DNA from: Alisma plantago-aquatica
Taxonomy: Eukaryota; Streptophyta; Magnoliopsida; Alismatales; Alismataceae
DNA: 64,000 bases
Assembly: GCA_963693085.1 (NCBI GenBank)
Contig: OY856409.1
Coordinates: 663,677,591 to 663,741,590 of the forward strand
Direction: 5' to 3'
The number at the start of each line of letters is the position of its first letter. Within the stretch, counting starts at the first letter, position 1. Of this stretch, positions 1-12,579 are shown piece by piece. Made by a program: the position numbers and the translations under genes. The notes beneath the pieces were generated by a model. The model saw only the letters and a program-made list of their open reading frames with translations. It did not search any database and was not told the DNA's origin.

Positions 1-2242
1 TCTACAAAACCTTCAGGTTGTGTCATGTACACATCCTCATTTATATTCCCATTAAGGAATGCAGTTTTAACTTCCATTTGCCAAATATCATAGTCATAGT
101 AAGCCGTAATAGAAAGCACGATCCTGATGGACTTAATCATGGAAACTGGAGAAAAGTTTCATCATAGTCAACACCTTGAACTTGTCGGAAACCCTTTGCA
201 ACCAATCTGCCTTTATAAGTTTGCACATTTCCATCCATGTCGGTCTTCTTCTTGAAGACCCACTTGCACCCTATGGGGTTTACCCCTTCGTGTGGTTCCA
301 CCAAAGTCCATACTTTGTTGGAGTACATGGATTCCATCTCGGATTTCATGGCCTCAAGCCATTTCTCAGAATCTGGTCCCTCCATAGCCTCTAGATAGGT
401 AGTTGGATCATCATCTACGATCAACTCACCGCCTTCTTGAGTCACAAGGTATCCAAACCTTTCAGGTTCAAGGTGGGTCCTACTAGATCTATGAGGTCCT
501 TGCATTACTTGAGGAGACTGAGATTCCACAACACCTTGTGAATAACTATGTTCCTCTTGTACATCTACTGGTTCAATGTTTTCTTGTTGGGCTTGAACCT
601 CTTCAAGCTCTATTTTCCTCCCACTATTTCCTCTGGAAATAAATTCTTTTTCTAGGAATATAGTTGTCCTAGTAACAAACACTTTGTTGTCAATAGGGTG
701 ATATAAATAGTATTCCCTTGTTTCCTTGGGATATCCAACAAAATAACATTTATCAAACTTGGGTCCAAGCTTATCAGGAAACATTTTCCTGACATAAGCC
801 TCACAACCCCAAATCTTAATAAAAGACAAATCGAGACGCTTCCCATGCCATATCTCATATGGTGTCTTTTGAACTGATTTAGATGGTACTCGGTTAATTG
901 TAAAAGCGGCGGTTTCAAGAGCATAACCCCAGAAGGAAATCGAAAGATCAACAAAACTCATCATTTATCCCACCATATCAAGTAAAGTGTGATTCCTTCT
1001 TTCAGACACACCGTTATACTGTGGTGTTCCAGGCGGAGTCCATTGTGATACGATACCATGGGTTCGTAGAAGGTCCTCAAACTCTTAGCTTAAGTATTCT
1101 CCACCTCGATCGGATTGAAGTACTTTAATACTTTTACCAAGTTGGTTATGTACTTCATTCATGAAATCCTTGAACCTTTTAAGGGTTTCTAACTTATGTT
1201 TCATCAGGTACACATAGCCATACCTACTGAAGTCATCAATGAAGGTAATGAAGTACTGATACCCACCTCTGGCATTAGTTCTAAAAGGCCCACATACATC
1301 AGTATGCATGAGTCCTAATAGATCACTAGCTCTCTCACCTTTACTTGAAAAGGGAGTCTTGGTCATCTTGCCCAACAAACACGATTCACATGTCTCTATT
1401 GATTCATAATCAAAAGAGTCTAGATAACCATCTTTATGGAGTCTAGAAATGTGCTTCTCATTTATGTGCCCTAGACGACAATGCCAAAGATATGCTTTAT
1501 TTGAGTTGTTGAGTTTTTGCCTTTTGGTGTTTACGTTGTATACACTTGTCTCTAGATCTATCAAGTATAGACCATAAGACATTGGGGCACTGCCATAAAA
1601 GATCCCATCTTTTGAAATGGAACATTTTCCATTCTTAATAAGAAATTCAAAACCATCCTTGTCCAAATAAGAGACGGAAATGATATTCCTATTTATGGTA
1701 GGTACATAATAGCAGTTCTTCAACTCTATTATTAGCCCACTAGGTAGAGTTAACTCATAGGATCCTGCGGCACTGACGACAACTCTTGCCCCATTGGCAA
1801 CACGTAGTTCAACCTCGCCTTTCCCCAAAGGCCTACTCCTGTTAAGATCCTTCACATTTGAACAAATGTGTGATCCACATCCAGTATCAAGTACCAATGA
1901 CAAAGAAGTAGTAAACTTAATCTCTATTACGTATACACCTAAATTAGAGATCTCTATCTCTTTCTTCTTCTTCCATCGTTCCTTCCATCCTCTCCATGTT
2001 TTGAGTGCAAAAGATTCTGACATTGGTTTGGCAAGAGAACCCTTCTCTCCCTCACCTTTGTCCTTAGATTTCGTTCCATTGATCTCCATCAATGAACTAT
2101 CATTCTTCTTAAGCACACATAGAGTGGATTTAAAGGCTGCCGATATATTTGGATTGTGCAGAACACTTCTCACAATCCTCAACCAATTATGGAATTTATT
2201 CTCAAATAATTTGCCCATTTTAAAAGATGATTCTTTTGCCAT
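1..2242 (-). pseudogene. copia-1 Gag-Pol polyprotein remnant (Ty1/copia), cut by the window start
   Basis: This is part of the polyprotein of a Ty1/copia retrotransposon, read right to left. In order it shows a short N-terminal stub (MAKES, then MGKLFENKF), a protease motif VLDTGCGSH, a GAG-pre-integrase HCRLGHINE block, the integrase core (HTDVCGPF, FIDDFSRYGYVY, SDRGGEY), the integrase C-terminal part, and the start of reverse transcriptase (GCKWVFKKK). Two in-frame stops (TAA at 1085-1087 and at 965-967) and a one-base deletion near 154-158, seen by comparison with the second copy at 7797-11216, break the frame. The usual Gag body of about 250-300 residues, with its zinc knuckle, is missing between the N-terminal stub and the protease, exactly as in the second copy. 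The rest of RT and RNase H lies left of the window. The family call is firm; the lineage (Tork/Angela-like) is inferred. Confidence 0.93.
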
Positions 2243-3631
2243 TCTACAAGAGAAAATGCATTTTTCAAAACTCCTTTTGATTTGATTTGATTTGAATAAA
2301 TTTTGATGATAGTTAATTAGGCCTTTAATTAATTACCGCTCCCACTATTTTGATTCAAATTGACAGCCCTCACCATCAATTCAGAAGATTGTAGCATACA
2401 ATCTTCTAGTGGGTCAAGATCTTGAAATCCTCTGGGTCATGGACCAGCTAGGGCTGTCACCCACAACTCAGATCTTCCAAGTAGGCAACTTTTGCTAATT
2501 GCATCATATGCAACTCTTGAAAGATGTCATATGCAACTCCTTGCCATGATCATCTCCATGCCTCAAGGTGCTAGATCCTATGTAGGTCACCTTGTTAAGT
2601 CCGACCCAAAGCCAACACGATGAATATGCACCCTGCTAGGGAAAACCCCCATATCCATCCTTCACGCTTCCATAAGATAGACGGTGAACTACGCTAGGGC
2701 GTGCCCACACTTGGCCGATCAAGATTTTCATGTGTGTCACATTTGGAAGGCATCTAAAACTTTAATATTTAATGAGGGATTTGGTTTTATAGGTACATAT
2801 ACATATCCAATCACCATAATATAATAAGTATCATATACATGCTATATCCCACATAAAACATGCAAAACGATAAAAGTAATGATTATGGCCATCCTAACAT
2901 GATTCCTCAAGCCAAGAGGAATCACAGTCATCTAGGTCCACATCACATGCAACATGTACAAGATGAACTCTGTGCTTCGCTGTTCTGGGTTTGATCAACT
3001 CATCTCCATGCTTGATCGATTTGCCATCAGGCCGGTCGGTTGGGTGCCACCAGCCGATCGACAGGCGCCTCCATTCGATCGGTTCACTAGTCATCGTGCA
3101 TCTCCTCAGGTCGCCACCCGCTCATCTCGCTCCTCAAAATGGTCATCTGGATTACCAACCAATCGGTTCACGCCTTGAACCGATCATATCAGTTGTCATC
3201 AGATAGTCCTCCGTTCTTTGACATAATAGGAAATAAAATCTATCCTATTTTACATTTGAACAAGGAAACCCCGTGTTACATTCGGGGGGAGCAAAGGTAG
3301 GAAAGAAATCTCAAGTTATCTCGAGTTACATCAGGAATAGGAGATAGGGAATTAGTGCGCAGACCGAGATGCAAGAAACCACATTCAACCAAGCACACAT
3401 ACATAGGGTTTATTGGCCATAACCATGTTATACATCCACCACAAAACTCATTTAAGGGCGATGCGTATCGACTGCATTCATATTACATATCATATATGTA
3501 TTTTGGGATTTGTGGATTTAGGATTGGACATGCATAAAGCCAATTTTATTCGCATCATATGCAATAAATAAAAGGCAACAAACCAAAATCGATCACATCA
3601 ATAATCCTAAAGCATAGAGTAGTTGAAGTGG
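2243..3631 (-). other. copia-1 untranslated leader between primer site and pol
   Basis: About 1.4 kb without a credible reading frame. It aligns by eye along its whole length with 11217-12565 in the second copy, including the block near 2450-2700 and the GATCGG-rich stretch at 3010-3190. It is therefore the 5' leader of the element, where gag would be expected. Short open frames here are not shared between the copies and are taken as chance. Confidence 0.75.
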
Positions 3632-3643
3632 CTCTAATAACAC
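3632..3643 (-). other. copia-1 primer binding site (decayed)
   Basis: Directly next to the LTR edge. On the minus strand it reads TGTTATTAGAGC, against the initiator-Met tRNA type site TGGTATCAGAGC. The homologous position in the second copy is better kept, which supports the call. Confidence 0.6.
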
Positions 3644-4175
3644 TATTGGGTTTTAGGGGAGACAGAGAAGGCAACAGAAACAAAAAATTTCTCTCCCCAT
3701 AACCAAGAACAAAGAAATCGCGTCAACATCTATACAATAAGAAAGATGGTTTGTAGAGGCATACCTTGTCCCGAGGCTTGCTCGGCGACAATACCTCACA
3801 GCTTGCGTGGCCTTCACCTCCAGTCTTGGACAGTGTCTGTGCAACTCCTGGTCTCACCGGGACTGTCGGGATTGATAGGTGTCCTCCGAGCGGCAGAAGT
3901 CTCCTGCCTCTGCATTCGTCCACACAGAATGCCTGGAACTCTGATCTCCTTGTCCCATAAGGAATCGGAAGGAGTCGCACCCACCTGTCGGCGTACTAGT
4001 CATCGACACACTCTCCTACAACTAGTTGCTTTTCTACAATTGTCTTTCCCTTGCTGTGCCTCCCTTATCGGGTAGCACTTTCTCAGGCTCTCTCGGTTAT
4101 CACAACTAGAGAGAACGACAACTTTGAAAAGCAAATGGTGTTCTGAGTTGTACTTTGAGAAGCCCCCAATACCCA

Positions 4176-4183
4176 TATATATA
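4176..4183 (-). promoter_or_regulatory. LTR TATA box, copia-1
   Basis: TATATATA at the same place as in both LTRs of the second copy (6108-6115 and 13135-13142). It is oriented for minus-strand transcription toward the primer site and pol. Prediction from position and conservation only. Confidence 0.5.
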
Positions 4184-4849
4184 GGAGGGTCACGGGATAG
4201 GGTTCTCTACCCCAGGCAATACGGGACTAAAGTAGGCATAGAAGGGTTTGAGATTTTCCACAAAATCAGACAAACTACACCAGTTGAACTGAGGTTCAAG
4301 CATGAGCCGATCGGTTCGTGGTCCTAGTCCAACTCAAATTGACTTTCCATGTTTGTTTCCAACTAATCAATTATTAGTCCTTGTCCAAATCAAATTTGAC
4401 AAGTGAAACAACCTCGGTTGGTCAGCCGACCAGTTTAACTAAGTGAACCGATCAGTTCATGACCTGAGCCGCTTGGCTCACTAGCCTGAGCCGATCGGTT
4501 GGGGCAGCATGTCATTCAATTGTAGTTTCAATCAATCCGATACTCTAATCATCTGATCCAACACCTTGAATACTATGATTTTGAGCTATCAACTGACAGG
4601 GTGTATAATTGAACTACTAAACTCCTTTAGTAATCAATCTAAACATCATTTGTGGACAAACTCCTCTTCTAGGTTAAATCCTTTGTGTGTGACCCTACGG
4701 GTCCATTTCACGTTGGCAGTGAAAGTCCATAACACTTATGACTTCACAAGCAAAGAGCAGTGCCTAGTCGCACATCAGTGCTACTCAAGTGAAATAGAAA
4801 GTTGGAGAACAACTTTCAATCCTACAATCCATGAATGGTGTTATAGTGA

Positions 4850-5279
4850 GGGCCTGTTTGGTAGGATGTTGTTTGTTTGTATGATGTTCTGATTCATCTT
4901 TTTTTAGTTTGAAATTTTTTTGGTAGGATGCGAGACGATGCAGTTCGATGATTTTCGATTCAAAAAACTATCAAATTTGGCCCCAAATTGGCAAAATGGT
5001 ACCGCGCCTAAAAAGGCCGCGGTCGGGTGAAGTTCGCGTCCGAACAGGCCTAATGTTCCTGTGTGTGGGGCCATCGGGCATACAACGAACAACTTTTTGA
5101 GCAGTGTTATTGTTCACAGAAACATGATAGTTGTTTCTACCAAATACTTGTAGACGAAACCAATGAGTTCTCTTTGCATCAAACCAAATAAAATCAAGCG
5201 AGTATAAAATACGTGATTATGGTTGATTGGATTTTTAATTCATCAAACTACATCCTATTACACCCTACCAAACAGGGCC
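4850..5279. mobile_element. MITE (PIF/Harbinger-like) inside the copia-1 LTR
   Basis: A 430-bp insertion absent from the homologous place in both copia-2 LTRs. It begins GGGCCTGTTTGGTAGG and ends with the near-exact inverse CCTACCAAACAGGGCC. It is flanked by the 3-bp duplication TGA (4847-4849 and 5280-5282). It has no coding capacity. Terminal repeat sequence and 3-bp duplication fit Tourist-type PIF/Harbinger MITEs, although TGA differs from the usual TAA/TTA; hAT is less likely because it makes 8-bp duplications. The empty site in copia-2 makes the boundaries secure. Confidence 0.85.
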
Positions 5280-6107
5280 TGAATGTATCATTCCTTTGTC
5301 ACTAATGTCTTGAATGAACTCAAGGCATGGTGCAATCATCCTTTTAACATTCATTCATTTCCTTGATCTCAGAGCAGATGGGTGAGATGTGTGTGACATC
5401 AATATCACATATTGATTCACACATGCATGCGCATGCCTTTCTCAATCCTACTCATCAAGTGGCCATGGACATTAAACTCCCTTAGGAGGGACAAATCCCA
5501 TATCTATCAATCACCCTTCAAAAGCCCCATGTGTCAAAGTCACCCAATCATCTGTGGGGTTTTAGAGGAGGCAGAGAAGCAGCGGAAACAAAAAATTTCT
5601 CCCCAAAACCCAGAACAAAAGGAATCGCGTCAACGTCTATATAATAGGAAAGGTGGTTTGTGGATGCATACCTTGTCCCGAGGCTTGCTTGGCGACAGTA
5701 CCGCGTGCCTTGCGCGGTCTTCACCTCTGGTCTTGGACGATGTCTGTGCAGCTCTTGGTCACACCGGGACTGAAGACTCCTGGTCTCATCGGGACTGTCG
5801 GAATTGACAGTTGTCCTCCGAGCGACAGAGGTCTTCCGCCTCTGCAGTCGTCCACACGGACCGCCTGCAACTCCGATCTCCTTGTCGCACAAGGAACCGG
5901 AAGGAGTCGCACCCTCCTGTCAGCGTACTATTCGCCAACACACTCTCCTGTTGCCAGTTGCAACTGCAGTTGTCTTTCCCTTGTTGTGCCTCCCTTTTCG
6001 GGTAGCACTTGCTCGGGCTCTCTCAGTTACCAAAACCAGAAAGAACGACAACTTTGCAGAGCAACCGGCTTGCACTGAGTTGTACTATGAGAAGCCCCCA
6101 ATACCCC

Positions 6108-6115
6108 TATATATA
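6108..6115 (-). promoter_or_regulatory. LTR TATA box, copia-2 3' LTR
   Basis: TATATATA in a conserved context shared by all three LTRs of the family in this window; oriented for minus-strand transcription. Confidence 0.5.
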
Positions 6116-6217
6116 TTGGCGGGTCATGGGACATGGTTCTCTATCCCGGACAATATGGGACTAAAGCAGGAGTAGAAGGGTTCAAGATTTTCCACAAAAA
6201 ACAACCAACTCACAACC

Positions 6218-6592
6218 TGAACCGATCGTTTTACAACTGAAAAGGTCGGTTGGGGATCTGAGCCGATCGGTTGACACCTCAACCGATCGGTTGGGACCCA
6301 TGAACCGGTCAGTTCACTTCTGAACCGGTCGGTTTGTGGTCCTGATCAGTTCCCGATTGACTTTCCAACTTTTGTTTCTAATTGGTATCAAATACCAATC
6401 CTTGTTCCAATCAAATTGGGCAAATGAAATGAAAGGAAATTTCTCACCAATCCTACTTTCCCAACTTGCCCAGTTGCAACAGTTGAACCGATCGTTTCAA
6501 CACTTGAAGCAATCGTTCACCCTGTCCTTGAGCCGATCGGGTCACCAGGCTGAGCCGATCGGTTCATCACATGAGTCGATCGGTTGGGAGTA
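6218..6592. repeat. Cluster of GATCGG palindromic motifs in the LTR
   Basis: Roughly ten variants of the palindrome AACCGATCGGTT, with forms GAGCCGATCGGTT, GAACCGGTCGGTT and AACCGATCG, within about 375 bp. The same cluster recurs at 13240-13640 in the other LTR, more weakly at 4300-4500 in copia-1, and in the leaders at 3010-3190 and 11980-12130. Short conserved palindromes in LTRs are known from Sireviruses; here the host element is not a Sirevirus by its pol. Confidence 0.85.
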
Positions 6593-7775
6593 CAGATTGT
6601 GCAGAATCAGTCAATTGCGGTTTCAATCAATCCGATACTCTAATCAATCAGTCCAACACCTTGAACACTATGATACTGAGCTATCAATTGATTGAGTGTT
6701 TAATTGAACTACTAAACTCCTTTAGTAATCAATCTAAACATTGTTTGTGGACAAAACTCCTCTTCCAGGTTAAATTGTATGTGTGTGACCCTGCAGGTCC
6801 ATTTCACGTTGGCAGTGAAAGTCCATAACACTTATGACTTCACAAGCAAAGAGCGGTGCCTAGTCACACATCAGTGCTACCCAAGTGAAATAGAAAGTTG
6901 GAGAACAACTTTCAATCCTACAATCCATGAATGGTGTTACAGTGAATGTATAATTACTTTGTCACTGATATCCTAAATGAACTCGAGGCATGGAACAGTC
7001 ATCCTGTCAACATTCATTCATTTCCTTGATCTCAGAGCAGATTGGGTGAGATGTGTGTGACATCAATATCACATATTGATTCACACGTGCATGCGCATGC
7101 CTTTCTCAATCCTACTCATCAAGTGGACAAGGATATCAAACTCCCTCAGGAGGGACAAATCCCATATCTATCACTCACCCCTCAAAATCCCCATGTGTCA
7201 AAGCCACCCAATCATCACCTTTATAACAACCCATGTTTCAGGACTGCGTTTGATGATGTCAAAGTGTACCCAACGACATGTGTTGAGTGTAGTGATTTCA
7301 GGTCTAAGAATCACACTCACCACCATCACTGTGAGAGTTGACTGTGACTACCAAGTCATGGTTCCATGTGTCAGTCTCACAGTGGGTCTGTCCGGTACCT
7401 TGTTCTCTAACAAGTACCTATATGCTTGGTTTGATATCACTATATCATGACTAATGAGATTCTGTCATCAACCAACACACAATATAGTCTTTAGTGTTAT
7501 TGATGTCTATGGTTATTTCCACAATAACAACCGACTAGGAACTAAACAAGAATGAATACTCTTAACATCTGTATGATCTTATCGTTTAGGTCCTCAACCC
7601 AAAAGCATACGTCATTGAGTAAAATATTTCTTTAGACATCTATCATGTTACACCATCATCTCAGAAATAGTTTAAACATATAGATCGGAAATTGCCTTTA
7701 TTATTATTCAAATTATTTATAAAGTATCACATTACAATCATCATAGGACTTGCTCTATGGGCATACATACCAACA

Positions 7776-7787
7776 TACTCCCACTTG
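7776..7787 (-). other. copia-2 polypurine tract
   Basis: Directly beside the inner edge of the 3' LTR. On the minus strand it reads AAGTGGGAGTA and then the LTR TGTTGG. This is the expected plus-strand primer position. Confidence 0.8.
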
Positions 7788-7796
7788 CACTTAGAG

Positions 7797-10700
7797 CTAG
7801 TCACCAAGGAACCTCAGTCCTTGTGACCTAGCATGACCATCATGCTTCTGCTGAGAAAGGGCCTTAGTCAGTGGATCAACTATGTTGTCTTCAGTTGGTA
7901 CTTTGCAAATCTTCACATCTCCTCGCTGTACGATCTCTCATATGAGATGGAAGCGCCGTAGTAAGTGATTGGACTGCTGATGTGATTTGGGTTCCTTAGC
8001 TTGTGCAATAGCTCCATTATTGTCACAATAAAGCTCAATTGCATCACAGCTACTGGGAACTGCACCAAGTTTAGAGATGAACTTCTTGATATACACATCT
8101 TCCTTTTCTGCATGTGAAGCAGCAATATACTCAGCCTCTATAGTAGAATCGGCAACTGTTTCTTGCTTGGAACTCTTCCAGCTCACAGCTCCATTATTAA
8201 GGCAAAACACAAATCCTGACTGCGATCTGTAATCATCTTTATCGGTTTGGAAGCTTGCATCAGTGTAACCCTTTACAACCAGCTCTTCCTCGCCGCCATA
8301 AACAAGAAATTGATCCTTAGTCCTTCGCAAGTACTTGAGGATGTTCTTTACGGCTGTCCAGTGAGCATCCCCGGGATCTGACTGGTACCTACTCGTCATG
8401 CTTAGAGCATACGAGACATCTGGGCGTGTGCACAACATAGCGTACATGATGGATCCGATGGCTGATGCATATGGGATCCCATTCATACGCTCCCTCTCTT
8501 CACAAGATTGGTAACATTGAGCTCTAGAGACGGTGACTCCATGTAGCATGGGGATGTTGCCTCTCTTTGAGTTCTCCATGCTGAACCGCTTCAGCACTTT
8601 GTCAATGTACGTGCTCTGACTTAGTCCGAGAAGCCTTCTAGATCTATCACTATAGATATTAATTCCTAGAATGTAGGATGCTTCTCCTAAGTCCTTCATT
8701 GAGAAAGTATTCCCAAGCCAAGTCTTTACCTGCTCTAAGGCTAAGACATCATTCCCCATCAAAAGTATGTCATCCACATACAATATGAGGAATGTGGTTG
8801 AGCTCCCACTAACCTTCTTGTACACACAAGGTTCATCTTCATTTTGAATAAAGCCAAACACTTTGACTTCCTCATCAAATCAAAGATTCCAACTCCGAGA
8901 TGCTTACTTCAATCCATAGATTGACCTTTGCAGCTTACAGATTTTATTGGCATTCTTTGGATCTACAAAACATTCAGGCTGTGTCATGTACACATCCTCA
9001 TTTATATTCCCGTTAAGGAATGCGGTTTTAACATCCATCTGCCAAATCTCATAGTCATAATAAGCTGCAATAGCAAGCATGATCCTGATGGACTTAATCA
9101 TGGCAAATGGAGAAAATGTTTCATCATAGTCAACACCTTGAACTTGTCGAAATCCCTTCGCAACCAATCTGCCTTTATAAGTTTGCACATTGCCATCCAT
9201 GTCGGTCTTCTTCTTGAAGATCCACTTGCACCCTATGGGTTTTACCCCTTCGGGTGGTTCCACCAAAGTCCATACTTTGTTGGAGTACATGGATTCCATC
9301 TTGAATCTCATGGCTTCAAGCCATTTCTCATAATCTGGTCCCTCCATAGCCTCTACGTAGGTAGTTGGATCATCATCTATGATCAAATAACCACCTTCCT
9401 GAGTCACAAGGTATCCAAACCTCTCAGGTTCAAGGTGGGTCCTACTAGATCTACGAGGTCCTTATGTTACCTGAGGAGATTAAGATTCCACAATACCTTG
9501 TGAATCTCCATTTTCCTCTCGTACATCTATCGATTCTATGTTTTCTTGTTGGGCTTGAACTTCTTCAAGCTCTATTTTCCTCCCACTGCTTCCTTTGGAA
9601 ATAAATTCCTTCTCTAGGAACACAGCTATCCTGGCAACAAATACTTTGTTGTCAGTAGGGTGGTATAGATAATATCGCCTCATTTCCTTGGGGTATCCAA
9701 CAAAATAACATTTATCAGATTTGGGTCCAAGCTTATCAGGAAACATTTTCCTAACATAAGCCTCACAACCCCAAATCTTTAGAAAAGACAAATCGGGACG
9801 CTTCCCAGTCCATATCTCATATGGTGTCTTTTGAACCGATTTAGATGGTACACGGTTAACTGTAAATGCGGCGGTTTCAAGAGCATAACCCCAGAAGGAA
9901 ATTGGAAGATCAGCAAAACTCATCATTGATCGCACCATATCTAACAATGTGTGATTCCTTCTTTCAGACACACCATTATGTTGTGGTGTTCCAGGCAGAG
10001 TCCATTGTGATACAATACCACGGGCTCGCATAAGGTCCTCAAACTCCTGGCTTAAGTATTCTCCACCTCGATCAGATCGAAATGCCTTAATACTTTTACC
10101 AAGTTGGTTCTGTACTTCATTCATGAAATCCTTGAACCTTTCAAGGGTTTCTGACTTATGTTTCATTAGGTACACATAGCCATACCTACTGAAGTCATTA
10201 GTAAAGGTAATGAAGTATTGATACCCACCTCTGGCATTAGTTCTAAAAGGCCCACATACATCAGTATGTATGAGTCCTAATAGATCACTAGCTCTCTCAC
10301 CTTTACCTGAAAAGGGAGTCTTGGTCATCTCGCCCAATAAACAAGATTCACATGTCTCTATTGATTCATAATCAAAAGAGTCTAGATAACCATCTTTATG
10401 GAGTCTAGAAATGCATTTCTCATTTATGTGCCCTAGACGACAATGCCAAAGATACGTTTCGTTTGAGTCGTTGAGTTTTTGCCTTTTGGTGTTTACATTG
10501 TATACACTTGTCTCCAAATATATCAAGTATAGACCATAAGACATTGGGGCACTGCCATAAAAGATCCCATCTTTAGAAATGGAACATTTTCCATTCTTAA
10601 TAAGAAATTCAAATCCATCTTTGTCCAAACAAGAGACAGAAATAATATTCCTATTTATGGCAGGTACATAATAGCAGTTCTTCAACTCTATTATTAGCCC

Positions 10701-11216
10701 ACTTGGTAGAGTTAACTCATAGGTTCCTACGGCACTGGCGGCAACCCTTGCCCCATTGGCAACACGTAGTTCAACCTCACCTTTCCCCAAAGGCCTACTT
10801 CTCTTAAGATCTTTCACATTTGAAAAAATGTGAGATCCGCATCCGGTATCAAGTACCCATGATGAAGAAGTAGTAAAGTTAATCTGTATCACGTATACAC
10901 CAGAAGTAGAGATCTCTATCTCTGACTTCTTCTTCCATTGTTCCTTCCATCCTCTCCATGTAGAAGAAATCGGTTTGGTGAGAGAACCCTTCTCTCCCTC
11001 ACCTATCGTTCCATTGATCTCTATCAATGAACTTTCTTTCTTCTTCACCAATGCATTAAGCGTACATAGAGTGAATTCAAAGGCTCCTGGTATATCTGGA
11101 TTGTGCAGAACACTTCTCACAGTCCTTAACCAGTTATGGAATTTGTTCTCAATTAATTTGCCCATTTTAAAAGATGATTCTTTTGCCATTCTACAAGAGA
11201 AAATTGCATTTGTCAA
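7797..11216 (-). pseudogene. copia-2 Gag-Pol polyprotein, gag-reduced, with nonsense mutations
   Basis: One frame of about 1,140 codons covers the element's coding region. After a stub of about 120 residues come protease VLDTGCGSH, pre-integrase HCRLGHINEK, integrase (DVCGPF, FTNDFSRYGY, SDRGGEYLS, NGVSERRN), RT (MDVKTAFLNG, LYVDDILLMGND) and RNase H (VKGYTDASF, SSKQETVADST, AEYIAASHAEK, LYCDNNGA). The frame is broken only by stops: TAA 9480-9482, TAA 9462-9464, TAA 8904-8906, TGA 8880-8882 and a TGA near 7935. All domains other than Gag are recognisable and in order. The stub keeps a piece of Gag N-terminus (NKFHNWLRTVRSVL) but no zinc knuckle. Stops fall at Gln or Arg positions of relatives, suggesting C-to-T decay. 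Function is retrotransposition through an RNA intermediate; this copy cannot encode it as it stands. Confidence 0.95.
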
Positions 11217-12565
11217 AACTTCTTTTGATTTGATTTGAATAAAATTTGACTATAGTTAATTAGGCCTTTAATTAATTATCGCTCCCACTATTTTGACTCA
11301 AATTGAAAGCCCTCACCATCAATTTGGAAGATTGCAGCGTACAATCTTCTAGTGGGTCAAGATCCTAAAATCCTCTAAGCCATGGACCAGCTTGGGCTGT
11401 CACCCACAACTCAGATATTCTAGGTAGGCAACTCTTTCCAATTGCATCATATGCAACTCTTGAAAGATGTCATATGCAACTCCTTGCCATGATCATCTCC
11501 ATGCCTCAAGGTGCTAGATCCTATCTAGGTCACCTTGTTAAGTCCGAACCAAAGCCAACACGATGAACATGCACCCTGCTTGGGCAGACCCACACATTCA
11601 TCCTTCACACTTCCATGAGATAGACGGTGTACCACGCTTGGGCGTGCCCACACTTGGTCGATCAAGCTTTTCACGTGTGTCGCATTTAGAAGGCATCTAA
11701 AACTTAATATTTAATGAGGGATTTGGTTTTTATATACATATACATATCCAATCACCACAATATATAGTACGTATCATATACATGCTATATCCCACAGAAA
11801 ACATGCAAAACGATAAAAGCAATGATTATGGCCATCCTATTGTGATTCCTCGAGCCAAGAGGAATCACAGTCATCTAGGTCTACATCACTTGCAACCTGT
11901 ACAAGATGAAATATGTGCCTGCCTTTCTGGGTTTGATCAGCTCATCTCCATGACTGATTGGCTCGCCATCAAGTTGGTTGTTCGGGCGCCACCATCCGAT
12001 CGACTGGCGCCTCCAGCCGATCGGTTCACCGGTCATCGTGCATCTCCTCAGGTCACCACCGCTCATATCGCTCCTCGAACCGGTCGTCTGGATCACCAAC
12101 CGATCGGTTCACTCCTTGAACCGATCGTCTCAGGTCGTCTGCGAGGTCGTTCGCCATTCTTTGACATAACAGGAAATAAAATCTATCCTATTTACAATTG
12201 AATTGTGAAACCCCGAGTTACATTCGGGGGGGAGCAAAGGTAGGAATAGAAATCTTGAATTATTTCGAGTTACATCAGGAATAGGAGAAAGGGAATTAGT
12301 GCGCAGACCGAGATGCAAGCAACCACATACAACCACACACAGATATAGGGGCTTATAGGCCATAACCATGCTACACATCCACCACAAAACTCATTTAAGG
12401 GCGATGCGTATGGAGTGCATTAATATTACATATCAAATATGTATATTTGGGATTTGTGTATTGGACATGCATAAAGCCAATTTTATTCGCATTGTATGCA
12501 ATAAATAAATGCGACAAACCAAAATCGATCATATCAATGATCCTAAAATATAGAATAGTTGACAT
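11217..12565 (-). other. copia-2 leader without gag
   Basis: 1.35 kb between primer site and pol with no conserved frame. It aligns with 2243-3631 in copia-1. It has a GATCGG-rich stretch at 11980-12130. The conserved non-coding character in both copies shows that gag was already gone in their common ancestor. Confidence 0.75.
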
Positions 12566-12579
12566 GGCTATGATACCAC
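12566..12579 (-). other. copia-2 primer binding site
   Basis: Adjacent to the LTR. Minus strand TGGTATCATAGCC differs at one position from the initiator-Met tRNA type site TGGTATCAGAGCC. Confidence 0.85.

Larger units (their letters stand above)
3644..5552 (-). mobile_element. copia-1 5' LTR, outer part (interrupted)
   Basis: Homologous to 5553-7216 of the second copy. The element reads right to left, so this is the primer-site side of its 5' LTR. The expected terminal TG is TA here. It carries a TATATATA box on the minus strand (4176-4183) and several GATCGG palindromes near 4300-4500. It is interrupted by a MITE at 4850-5279, and at 5552 by insertion of a whole second copy of the same family. 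The LTR resumes at 14819-14824 and ends CCAACA at 15383. Confidence 0.88.
5553..7775 (-). repeat. copia-2 3' LTR
   Basis: 2,223 bp, TG...CA bounded on the plus strand (TGTGGGGTTT to CATACCAACA). It is closely similar to 12580-14818. It carries a TATATATA box (6108-6115, minus) and a dense cluster of GATCGG palindromes (6218-6592). The length is large for a copia LTR of the Tork group. Confidence 0.93.

Noticed and set aside
7042..7450. Overlapping plus-strand frames of 99 and 124 codons, repeated at 14097-14496
   Set aside because: They are antisense to the element's transcript inside the LTR, are duplicated with it, and show no known motif.
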